Below, piece by piece: positions 1 through 9,952 of a stretch of DNA of 64,000 nucleotides (within the stretch, counting starts at the first letter, position 1; each line of letters opens with the position of its first letter). This DNA comes from Yamagishiella unicocca (lineage: Eukaryota > Chlorophyta > Chlorophyceae > Chlamydomonadales > Volvocaceae): NCBI GenBank assembly GCA_003116995.1, contig BDSL01000012.1, forward strand, positions 1 to 64,000. The letters run 5' to 3'. The translations under genes were made by a program, and so were the position numbers. The notes under the pieces were generated by a model that was given only the letters and a program-made list of their open reading frames with translations, was not told the DNA's origin and did not search any database.

Positions 1-1071
1 AAGTGCCAGGTCAGATCATACGCGTGCCCTGGTCGGTCGATGACCCCACAGCCTACCCCACCGGCGTAACACCTGTGGCGGTGGCGGTGGTGGCGGTGGT
101 GGCGGAGAAGGTGGAGGAGGCGGCAGCGGTGTGCCAGGCGGCGGCGGGCCGGTGGTGGTAGAGGGGTGGCAGGGCTGGCGGTGGCGGCGGGGGCAGAGGA
201 GGCGGTGGCGGCGGGGGCAGAGGAGAGGCGTGGCGGTGTGCTAGGTGACGGCGGGGCCGGCGGTGGTGGCGGGGCGGTACTGGCGGTGGCGGCGACGGTG
301 GGAAACGTCGCAGGAAACCAAAGACACCGATCGCCAACCAGCAGGCGTCGCACGTTGTCGCAAGGCTCGCGAGCACGGCCTTGACCCGAGTATGATGACT
401 GGCCGTGTTACCAGCCAGGACGCAACGGGACCACCGCCAATCGGCGAGCACGGGGGCAGGGTCGACGTCGGGGTCGGGGTTGGCGGGGGTCGCGGAGGCG
501 GCGTTGTCTGCGGCTGGGGCGGGGGCATGGGCTGCGGCCTGCGAATGGCGGGTGGAGGAGACGGGATGGGGAGACAGGTCCGTCCAGCGGTGCAATTGCA
601 AGTGTGTCGTGCCGTTAATTGCCCGGGTCTGCGGACCCGTCCAGCGATGCAATGGCCAGCGTGCCCGTACGGCGTCCGTACGGCGTCGTTGTGCGACGTT
701 AAGTGCCAGGTCAGATCATACGCGTGCCCTGGTCGGTCGATGACCCCACAGCCTACCCCACCGGCGTAACGCACCTGTGGCGGTGGCGGCGGTGGCGGTG
801 GTGGCGGAGAAGGTGGAGGAGGCGGCAGCGGTGTGCCAGGCGGCGGCGGGGCCGGCGGTGGTAGAGGGGGTGGCAGGGCTGGCAGTGGTGGTGGGGGCAG
901 TACTGGCGGTGGCGGCGGGGGCAGAGGAGGCGGTGGCGGCGGGGGCAGAGGAGGCGGTGGCAGTGTGCTAGGTGACGGCGGGGCCGGCGGTGGTGGCGGG
1001 GGCCGGTACTGGCGGTGGCGGCGACGGTGGGAAACGTCGCAGGAAACCAAAGACACCGATCGCCAACCAGC
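1..1071. repeat. ~700-bp direct duplication of a GGN-rich block
   Basis: The first 70 bases recur almost exactly at 701-770. The similarity continues through a (GGN)n-rich stretch to a shared end near 346 and 1071, where both copies carry the same segment before diverging. Unit 1 is about 700 bp and unit 2 is partial. The strong purine/pyrimidine asymmetry opens long Gly-rich and Pro-rich reading frames on both strands; these are compositional and are not called as genes. Confidence 0.85.
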
Positions 1072-1282
1072 TGCTGCCCTGCGTTATCCCGTCGTTCTGC
1101 AACGTCGAGCAGCAGGTGGTACCTGGATCAGCGGTTGCAACATGGTAATAAGGGCCCGCCAACTTCCCCGCATCCGTTCAGGTGCATCAACAAGAACACA
1201 CCTGACACCTGCAGACGGGACGGGCGATGCAGGGCGGCTGCGTGGTAGAGGGCGTCGGCAAGGGTGACGTTGCTACCACCCT

Positions 1283-2475
1283 CCCACCCACCCATACTTG
1301 TAGCAGTCGCACTCTCCGTGCCCTAGGGGGGGGGGAGAGGGTGCAGGGGGGTGGAACGAGGGTCGAGCTTGCTGTTGGCAGTTCGCAGTGTGGGGTAGGT
1401 CAACATATGTAATACTTCAGGCCCGATCCATACCCTAACCGATTCATACGCTGGCCATGGCACCTCATATGTGTCAGCAATAGCCAGGGCTAGTGCGATG
1501 AAGGTAGCTCGGAACATGTCCCGATGGCCACAATAAATCATAATGATTTCAACACTCGCATCGTATCATAACACTATCTTGTTGGCAAATACAGGATACT
1601 AGTATCATATGGTCTTCTTACTGGCTTCTGCCAAATAGCGTTGTTACATGTGCAAGTGGTTATGTACGGCATCGTAGCCTGTCTACGCCAATATGGGACA
1701 ACCAATACCTCTTATCCAGTAACACCGCACTTTTCTCTGGCGATGGTGGCGGAGGAGGGCTGGACGGAGGCGGCTGGGGTGGGGGTGGTAGCGGGGGCCG
1801 GGAACAGCGGGTGCGGGCGTGGGCGTGGGCGGGGGCACGAGCAGCAGGGCCGGGGCGGCGGCGGCGTGGGGGGGTGGGGGCTGCGGCGTGGCTGGCAGCG
1901 AGGATGGCGGTAGTAGGAGGGAAGACAGGGAGGGCTGGGCGGTGGGGCAATCATTCCATCCAACATATCCTGCGCCTCTGGCCACAACCTCAACCCTCGA
2001 CCCTCGTTCCCACCCCTGCACCCTCCCACCCACCCATACTTGTAGCAGTCGCACTCTCCGTGCCCTAGGGGGGGGGGGAAGAGGGTGCAGGGGGGTGGAA
2101 CGAGGGTCGAGCTTGCTGTTGGCGGGGGTGGGGTAGGTCAACATATGTAATACTTCAGGCCCGATCCATACCCTAACCGATTCATACGCTGGCCATGGCA
2201 CCTCATATGTGTCAGCAATAGCCAGGGCTAGTGCGATGAAGGTAGCTCGGAACATGTCCCGATGGCCACAATAAATCATAATGATTTCAACACTCGCATC
2301 GTATCATAACACTATCTTGTTGGCAAATACAGGATACTAGTATCATATGGTCTCTTACTGGCTTCTGCCAAATAGCGTTGTTACATGCGCAAGTGGTTGT
2401 GTATGGCAGCGTAGCCTGTCTACGCCAATCTGGACAACCAATACCTCTTATCCAGTACCACCACGCCTTCCTCAG
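1283..2475. repeat. Tandem duplication, period about 738 bp
   Basis: The segment beginning CAACATATGTAATACTTCAG at 1401 recurs at 2139. The flanking sequence matches from about 1283/2022 through about 1720/2455 with few substitutions. The copies are separated by a GC-rich (GGN)n insert at 1745-1920. No convincing coding frame spans it. Confidence 0.85.
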
Positions 2476-2989
2476 CAGCAGATGTGGTGATGTTGTTGGC
2501 GCCTGTGGCCCACATTCCGGGGCTCGGTGGCCGCCAGAAGGAAGGGATCAAGGCGGGAACAGATGAATGAAACAGAATGAAGGCCTTATGAGCTCAACAT
2601 GATAATTTATATGGCCTTGTTTGCCTGACACCCAGTTGCAGCCCTTCCTTGCTCACCGTGCTAAGAGGACAAGGCAGGCCTGGCTTCACCTACACTTGTA
2701 TGTCAAAAAGCAAATGAGGTGTTAGACGTACACGGACGAGGACTCAGCAGCTGTGGCATGAAGACAGCATATTACAATCGTAAAGTAGTCGGCATCGGTT
2801 CCGTGTACAGAACAAATTGCAAGATAACGCAGATGTCACTGTAGTTCATGTGTGTATTCGGCATGTGGCTAACCTAAATTACTAGGACAAGTTTCAGGTG
2901 TGTACGCAATAGCCCTGCGTAACCCTTCTGTGTCAGAAAGGAATTGGGTGATGCCGCGTGGAAGAATAACGACCCTACTTCAATCCATA
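2476..2989. other. Gene-free spacer
   Basis: No open frame with protein-like composition, no RNA gene and no clear repeat was seen here. Confidence 0.5.
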
Positions 2990-3490
2990 TCAATCCCTCA
3001 AAAACACAATCCTGTGGCCACTTCTTCGCCTTCTTGGGGTGCAGCCAGGCCTCCTGCTTGAATTCGCCTGGCTGGTCAGGATCTGGAATGTCACGTACAA
3101 CCCCCCAGCGACGGGTCTCTGCATTAAGACAACGTCCCAGTCGCTGTCATCCCCTTGCTCGGGCAGTCCAGCTTTGTGCCCTACATCATTAAGGACCCAA
3201 AAGGCATCACGTGCCTTCAGGCGTCCAGTTGCCAGCTGCTGCATCTTAACCGGGGATGCAGCAATCCACTGGCCTGCAGGGCTATCACCAGGGACCGTGT
3301 ACATCGAATACACATTTGATGCACCCGTGTCAACATCGCCCGGGGCCTTTGATAGCTGCATCACACAGCCAGCCTTGATGTTGGGCTGCTTGAGCACGGC
3401 CTTGTCCAGCGGTAATCCGCTATCTTGGACAACCCACACTGCATCTGTTCCGCAGGCAAGCCTGTGCGTTGCGATGCTCCCGACAGACAT
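2990..3490 (-). CDS. Unrecognised protein fragment (exon, minus strand)
   Basis: A 166-residue minus-strand frame has protein-like composition over most of its length, with hydrophobic and charged residues alternating and segments such as YSMYTVPGDSPAGQW and AFWVLNDVGHKAG. It becomes Arg-rich at its C-terminal end. On the minus strand a pyrimidine-rich CCTTGCCTTGCAG just upstream could be a splice acceptor, so this may be an internal exon. A plus-strand frame over the same bases ends at a good GTAAGT donor but looks less protein-like. I do not recognise the family. A short FxVLND-type motif also occurs in the fragment at 22186-22377. It could be a transposon relic. Confidence 0.4.
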   Translation of the reverse strand: MSVGSIATHRLACGTDAVWVVQDSGLPLDKAVLKQPNIKAGCVMQLSKAPGDVDTGASNVYSMYTVPGDSPAGQWIAASPVKMQQLATGRLKARDAFWVLNDVGHKAGLPEQGDDSDWDVVLMQRPVAGGLYVTFQILTSQANSSRRPGCTPRRRRSGHRIVFLRD

Positions 3491-3718
3491 TATTCCTCAG
3501 ATCCTGCAAGGCAAGGATGGTGTGAAAGTAAGTTAGAACCGATTATGACCGGTGAAGCAAGCAGTAACATGCAGAAACACGACCGTCGCTGTCAATCGGC
3601 CCAATGCGTCGATTGGACAGCCGCCTTGGCCTCTTCTTAAACTACGAGGGCAGGTCCCCTAACTTATCTTGTCGGCTCTGTACATCATATGATAATGGGA
3701 TGCTTCACGGTGGATATG

Positions 3719-3849
3719 GAGACGTATGGCGGTTGCTCGCCTCGCTGAATGGCCCGGTCGCGGTCCCCCTAAAACCCTAAAACCCTAAAACCCTAAACCC
3801 CTAAAACCCTAAAACCCTAAAACCCTAAAACCCTAAAACCCTAAAACCC
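3719..3849 (+). repeat. Interstitial telomeric array (CCCTAAAA)n with conserved 5' flank
   Basis: About ten near-perfect CCCTAAAA octamers run from 3767 to 3849, with one CCCCTAAA slip. The 48 bases before the array (from GAGACGTATGGCGG) are nearly identical to those before the second array at 35229. CCCTAAAA is the C-strand of the TTTTAGGG repeat known from Chlamydomonas and relatives. The array decays at its 3' side into CCCCAGAAACCCCGG-like sequence. Confidence 0.9.
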
Positions 3850-3936
3850 CAGAAACCCCGGACCCCGGAACCCTAAGCCAAATCAACCCCCCGTGAAACC
3901 CCGGAACCCTAGATCCCCTGGGAGCCTTATTTGCGA

Positions 3937-4027
3937 CCCGAAACCCTGAAACCCTGAAACCCTGAAACCCTGAAACCCTGAAACCCTGAAACCCTGAAAC
4001 CCTGAAACCCTGAAACCCTGAAACCCT
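3937..4027 (+). repeat. Variant telomere-like array (CCCTGAAA)n
   Basis: About ten tandem CCCTGAAA octamers differ from the telomere octamer by one A-to-G change present in every copy. They are followed by CCCTAAGGG-containing repeats to about 4075. The uniformity points to amplification after one mutation rather than random decay. Confidence 0.85.
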
Positions 4028-4466
4028 AAGGGTCCCTGAAACCCTAAGGGCCCTGAAACCCTAAGGGCCCCAGAAACCCCGGAAGCCTTAACCCCTGAGA
4101 ACCCTAACATTTCAACCCCCGAACACTGCGCACCCTTGCAGGCTGGCACCACATCACGGCGGCGGATTTCTGTGGGCCAGGCCAGCACACGTGGGCGACC
4201 CGCGGGTCTCCTTGTGCGGGGCCTGCCCCTGAAGGGCCTGCTACCAGGGAACCAGGTGAAATCCCAACAGAGGCGCCAACACCATGTAGGTCATGCCTCC
4301 TGTTGCCTCCCTGTTGCTTTGCCGAGGGGAGACTGCTTGGGGGTCTCTTCACTTTGCAAAGTAGTGTCATCCTGTCCTGCCACTCTCTCCACTCAGCCCC
4401 CTCCTAACTTGTCCATGACTCCCCCCCCCCGCTTGCCCTTCCCCCGCTCCCCCGCCTCCTTCAAAG

Positions 4467-7400
4467 GTACCACGGTGGGCGACATGGAACATCTACACAG
4501 ACGTGCCAGCTCCACTTGATGGCCGTGTGATGCTGACACTCGTCAAGGACACCGCACTGGACCAAGTCCCAACCTGCTGGTGGTCAGCCAAGTTGCAGAG
4601 CGACTGCGCTCCTATGGTGCAGCGATTTCCGACAAGTCACTCCACGCCCGCATTGATAAGCTGCAGCACGTCAAGCGTGTGCGTGTTACGGACCCAATGC
4701 TCCTGGGGCCGCTCAAGCAGCTGGACGCCCTGCATCCATCCGCGACAGCTGTCAAGCTGGCCACCTGTGCTGCCTTACACAGGGCGCTCCGCACCTACTC
4801 CAACTTCGCCGCCGTGGCTGAGATTGTTCGCCAGCTGGGCGCTGCACAGCGTGACACCCTGGCCGGCAGTGCTGAGATCACCCCTCGCCATCTCGCAGCA
4901 GCTGCAGCTGTGGAGGCGCGGTTTCCACGCACGCTACGACGCCCCGTCCTTGCCTCCAGCCCACCTGCAACCGCAAATGACCCTTTCGTAGCCGCGGGTG
5001 TGCTGGTTGACAGTGGTGGTCCTTCTGACAACACTCATCGCCCCTTTGTGGGTGGTGCGGGGCAGGCTGGTGCTATTGTTGCTGCGCCTGTTATGGGTGC
5101 AGCCATGGCTCCACCCCGCCCAGATGCCACCTTTGCCACCCCTGACATGCGCGCACCAGGACCTACATCGGCGCCACAGTGGCAGCACCTTTCCGCCACG
5201 GCAGTGGCACAGCAAGCTTCCGCTCGAGCTGCAGCCCCCCCTCGGACCGCACCATGGCCAGCTGCTGTGGGGGCCCCTCATACCACTCCACGGCCGGCTG
5301 TGGCGGGCCCCCCTCGGACCGCACCATGGCCGGCTGTCGCCGCAGCCACGGGAGCCCCTCCAACCGCGGCACGGCCAGCTGTTGCCGCAGCCACGGGAGC
5401 CCCTCGGACCGCACCATGGCCGGCTGTCGCCGCAGCCACGGGAGCCCCTCCAACCGCGGCACGGCCAGCTGTTGCCGCAGCCACGGGAGCCCCTCGGACC
5501 GCACCACGACCGGCTGTCGCCGCAGCCACGGGAGCCCCTCGGACCGCGGCACGGCCAGCTGTTGCCGCAGCCACGGGAGCCCCTCCAACCGCACCACGGC
5601 CGGCTGTCGCCGCAGCCACGGGAGCCCCTCCAACCGCGCCACGGCCGGCTGTCGCCGCAGCCACGGGAGCCCCTCGGACCGTGCCACGACCAGCTGTCGC
5701 CGCAGCCACGGGAGCCCCTCCAACCGCGCCACGGCCGGCTGTCGCCGCAGCCACGGGAGCCCCTCCAACCGCGCCACGACCGGCTGTCGCCGCAGCCACG
5801 GGAGCCCCTCGGACCGCGGCACGGCCAGCTGTCACCGCAGCCACGGGAGCCCATCGGACCGCGCCACGGCCGGCTGCCGCTGCAGCCACGGGAGCCCCTC
5901 GGACCGTGCCACGGCCGGCTGTCGCCGCAGCCACGGGAGCCCCTCGTACTGCGCCACGGCCGGCTGTCGCTGGCTCTCCTCGGGCTGCACGGCCATCGGC
6001 AGCTGCCAAGGTGCCAAAACCACCGGGCCTGGGGCCACTTCCCGAACCAGCAGCCCGGCGGTGGTTCTACCCCATCGGCCAGGCGCTTCCGAGCACCCTG
6101 CCCAGGCATCCGTGGAGCGACAACGCACTGCAATCTACCCGGTTCGGAATACGTTGTTTGTTCAAGGACAAGCAACTACCAAACAGCATGCCCCTCCGTG
6201 AGGAAATGGCATTTTTTGAGACGTGGTGCCAGCTGGAGTACCACTTCGATTGCGAGGGTGTTGCTCCTGTGACCCCGTCCACCTACCGTGGCATCGACAA
6301 CACCGTGTCCAAGTTTGCGGGATTTTGCTACCTCTTTGAAGCAGTCCCCATGCCGTACATCTCCCTCCGCATGTTCAGCAACCCGGTGGGTGTATGGGAG
6401 TGTGGGGGCGGGGTGGGGGACAGGGTGGGGGAGCGAGGTGGGGGACAGGGTGGAGAGGCGGGGGGGGGGGGGGGCGCAGGGTGAATGGGACATATGGCAG
6501 GGGGTAATAATAAGCAGACCCGTGTGGCCTCAATCTGCTGCCCACCACCATGGACCCCCAGCCACCAAACCCAACACCCCCGCCCCCACCCACCCACCTA
6601 CCTCCCACCCCACCCCCACGTCAAATTGTCCCCATGCCCCCAGGTCCTGGTTGTGCGCTTTATTGATTTCATGGTCCGGCGCTGTAGCAGGGGCCACGCC
6701 ATGTTGGAGATGGCGCGTGTCACACGGGTCGTCAGGTACCTCAGGGACCAGGATGTCGGCAAGATACCGGGTGCCACTGCAGAGGTGAGAGAGGTTTGAC
6801 TGCAATGCAAGTTATTGCTTTGATTTGGTTGCTTGGCGTGCACTGCATGACTTGCGTGACCTGCGTGACCGACCTGCTTGTGTGTGACCTGCGTGTGTGT
6901 GGCCTGCGTGTGTGAGCGTGGGACCTGCGTGCATTAGGGTGCGAGAGGGTGTGTGTGTAACCCCGTGCCAGCCTCCCTCCCCTCCCCCCCACCTGCCCCA
7001 AGGCCCGACTCTTGAACTGAAACACGGATCCCCGAAACACTGCAACCACAGGTGGCTTTCTGTGACCGCGTCATCGCATGGCTGCTGAGGATGCAGAATC
7101 AGCTCCGCAGATTCTACCCCGAACCAGCCCCCCCACCGCCGGTGGCTGCTCCGGAGGTGGCTGCAGCTCCTGCCGTGGAGCAGGAGGCGCTGCCGGACAA
7201 GAGCCAGGTGCTGGCGTTCACGTTGGCGATGCGCGAGAGGGCAGACGTGGCGCTGTCACGCGACTTGGAAGCAGGGGACGACGTCATTGGGTTTGACACG
7301 GCAGTGCTGATGATGGAGGCGCTGCTCACCGAGTTCATCTCCGGCTGCTATGTTCCGCCCATCCGCCTCAGCTGCATCGGCACACTGACGTTGCCTGGTA

Positions 7401-8755
7401 GGGCGGCTTGCACCTTTGAGGGGTGCAAGAGGTGGGGCTGCAGGGGCAACAGCCTCACGCTCCTGGAGGGGACATCTGCGGCGCCTGGCAGCCACAGCCA
7501 GCAGCAACACGCCACCCAGGACCTGATCAAGGTCGAGTTGTTACACCACAAAACGGCCAGGTTCCTGAAGACGCCCATGAAGTACGACCTGCCGGCCGAG
7601 CTGTCTGCGACGACCCTGGCCTACATCTACTATGCGCGCCCCGTGCTGGAGCGCTATGATCCCACGGAGGGCGCGCCCACGCCCTTCCTGTTCCTGTCCC
7701 GTGGCGGGGTGCCCTTTGACGACCACTCCGTGACCGTGTCGAACGAATGGAACCGGATCCAGAGACGGTTCAATGCGCCCTGGGCTCCCTTCCCCGCGCG
7801 CATGTTTCGGCACATCCATGTCAACAACGGGTACCAGGCGGTTGTCCGTGAGGTCGCTGCAAACATGGCGCCCCTCGCCGCAGATGCCCTCGCCATGGGC
7901 AACTCGCTTCGTGTGTGGGACTCACACTACGTCCAGGGCGGGCCAGGCCTGGTCGCCCAGGCGGCAGTGCAGCGCCTGGAGGCATGGCGGCGACAGGAGC
8001 AGCAGCAGCAGCAGCAGCAGCCGCCATCGCAGCAGGCCCAGCACAGGGCCACATCACGGCCAAGCCGCCAGGCGCATGACACCGTGGGTGACGACACCCC
8101 AGTGTACGACCTGACAGGCAGCGACAGTGACGCCAGTGATGGTGTTGTGGAGGCGGCAGCAGGGGTGGTGCCCACGAACAAGCGGCGGCGGGTGTCGGCA
8201 TCGGGGCGTGATGATGCTGGGGCCATGAGCAGCAGGCCGCCTGCCCACACGCCAGCACCGTGGTGGACAGAGGGGGGAGCTGCTGCCGCCACAGCAGCCG
8301 CTAACGGCGGCGCTGGCCCATCCCAGGTCCCCGACAACACGTGGGGTGCGCAGCAGCAGGAGGAGGACGATGGTGCGCAGCAGCAGGAGGAGGACGATGC
8401 ATGGGACGAGCAGGAGCCACCGCTGGGAGCGGAGGACGACATGCAGGTGGACAAGGACACGGACGGCCAGGTGGATAGCAGTGAGGGGGGCTACGGGGAT
8501 GAGGCGGGGGAGGAGCAAGGCCAGGGCGGTGAGCCCGGTGAGCCAGGATGGGAGTGGTCCGAGGAGGAGGGTGGCGGCCGTGAGAGGGAGGAGGAGGGGG
8601 GAGAGGAGGAGGAGGAGGAGGAGGATTGGGGAGAGGCGGAGCCGGGCGGGGGGGAGGAGGGGGGAGAGGAGGAGGAGGGCGACAGGGAGGAGGGGGTGGT
8701 GGTGGTGGACGGGGAGGAGGGGGAGGAGGAGGAGGGGGAGGAGGTGTGGCAGTGA
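4467..8755 (+). CDS. Tyrosine recombinase (Crypton/Ngaro-like integrase), probable frameshift
   Basis: Three exons join in phase 0: 4467-6385, 6644-6784 and 7052-8755. A further upstream exon near 4141-4252 is possible. Exon 1 carries an N-terminal helical region, then about fourteen 15-residue TAPRPAVAAATGA-type repeats, then a core-binding-like region (MAFFETWCQLEYHFD). The catalytic half is in exon 3. Counting from 7052, it has an Arg box in YVPPIRLSC (R105), HHKT (K167), MFRHIHV (R253-H254) and the terminal Tyr in WDSHYV (Y293). The usual His/Gly-His before the Tyr reads MGNS, with N284. A poly-Gln stretch and a Glu/Asp-rich acidic tail of over 200 residues follow. The frame changes at about 4567: LDQVP continues as NLLVVSQVAERLRS only if one base is missing, so this is either a one-base lesion or an assembly error. 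Eukaryotic YRs of this kind mobilise Crypton and DIRS-like elements. Confidence 0.72.
5340..5965 (+). repeat. 45-bp coding minisatellite in the recombinase gene
   Basis: About 14 copies of a 45-bp unit centred on GCAGCCACGGGAGCCCCTC encode 15 residues each. No frame on either strand contains a stop within the unit, which explains the long overlapping open frames here. Confidence 0.9.
6838..6945 (+). repeat. Intronic GACCTGCGTG minisatellite
   Basis: Imperfect copies of GACCTGCGTG and GTGTGTGGCCTGCGTG fill part of the last intron (6785-7051) of the recombinase gene. Confidence 0.6.
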
Positions 8756-9952
8756 TGCATCCGGGGGAGGGGGGGAGGGTGAAGATGGAGGGTGTGGTAC
8801 CCCTGGCTGCCTGGGGGGATTGCCTCCTCAGCCCTTTCTCAAACACGACAGCTCCTTTCACCACAACAACTGGTGGGCTGCCTGGATGGGCTGCCTGTGC
8901 CCGTGCAGCTGCAGGGTGGACTTTGGCAGGTCAGGCTGATCAACATAGACGGTGTGAGGCTTACGGCTATGGTGCCCCCCCCCTATTGTACCGTGATGCA
9001 AAAATGAGATGGATGGTTTCGGGAGGTGTGTGGGAGGGTTAGTTGGTGTGCATGTGGTGCTGCCATTTGCAGGCGGCGGTGGGGCGAGCATCCCTGCCTC
9101 ATACTTTTGACACCAGGGGGGATGGGAGGGGGAGGGGGTAGTGGGAGGAGGGTGAAGGGGCGCAGCACCCTAGCCTAGCGCTCCCAATGGAATGGTGCTG
9201 GCACCGAGAGACACAGACCGATGGTCCATCAACGCCGAAGAGCATGACAAGGTACCACGCTTGATAAACGCCTTTTAGGTTTTGATGCAGGAATGCGATG
9301 CTGCCTAGCGCCGTAGCTTTACCAGGGTGATGCTAGCTGCGGGAATCGGCCCTGGGCGCGCCGACCCTGCAACGTCCCAGGGAGATTCCAGTAGGGGCGG
9401 CCGAGCCATATGTGGTTCTGTGTGTGGCTGTGCGCCTCTGGTGGCTACAGGAGGGACGGGATCGACGGAAGATGATGGTGCGGCGCTCTGATCTGGACTC
9501 CTCAAAGCGCCTTTTTGTGGGGGTGGGACAAGGTGCTATCGGGATCTATGAAGATGTCTTTTTAATTTACAGGGTTGTGCGGCGAGCACTGTAACTCTAC
9601 TCTGCTGAAAAATCGAGCTGTTAGCCTGCATCGGTTTGGTTGCCGCGGTACGGTTGCTGACTGGCAATGCGCCAGCTTTCGCCCTGGGAGCCTGGCTTTT
9701 GCTCCCACATCATACTTTAAACTACTTACTACTGTACATGACATACTACCGAGCCTTGCCTGAGCGGCCTAGGGCGCCGAACAGCCCAACATCTGAGGTG
9801 CTGCCACCCTCCTCCTTCCTCTTAGGGACAGCCAGACAGCCAGCCCTGCTTTCCACCTCACCTTGTCCGAGACCCAAACTTAGCAGCCGCGGCCCTGGGA
9901 TACTGCGGCCCCAGCGGGCGACGGCCGAGTTTTAGCCCGCCTGCCAGATCAC
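8756..9952 (+). other. Probable 3' UTR of the recombinase gene plus intergenic DNA
   Basis: No gene is convincing here. A TGTAA at 9590-9594, the usual chlamydomonadalean polyadenylation signal, could end the recombinase transcript, giving a 3' UTR of about 840 bases. G-rich runs occur at 8760-8790 and 9110-9150. Confidence 0.3.

Noticed and set aside
53..1056. Pro-rich and Gly-rich frames in the first kilobase
   Set aside because: They reflect (GGN)n composition in a tandem duplication and have no recognisable domain.
3770..4080. True chromosome end
   Set aside because: Unique and coding DNA lies on both sides, so the array is interstitial.
4934..6175. 413-residue minus frame and other frames over the 45-bp repeat
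   Set aside because: The 45-bp unit has no stop in any frame; only the plus frame continues into recombinase sequence.
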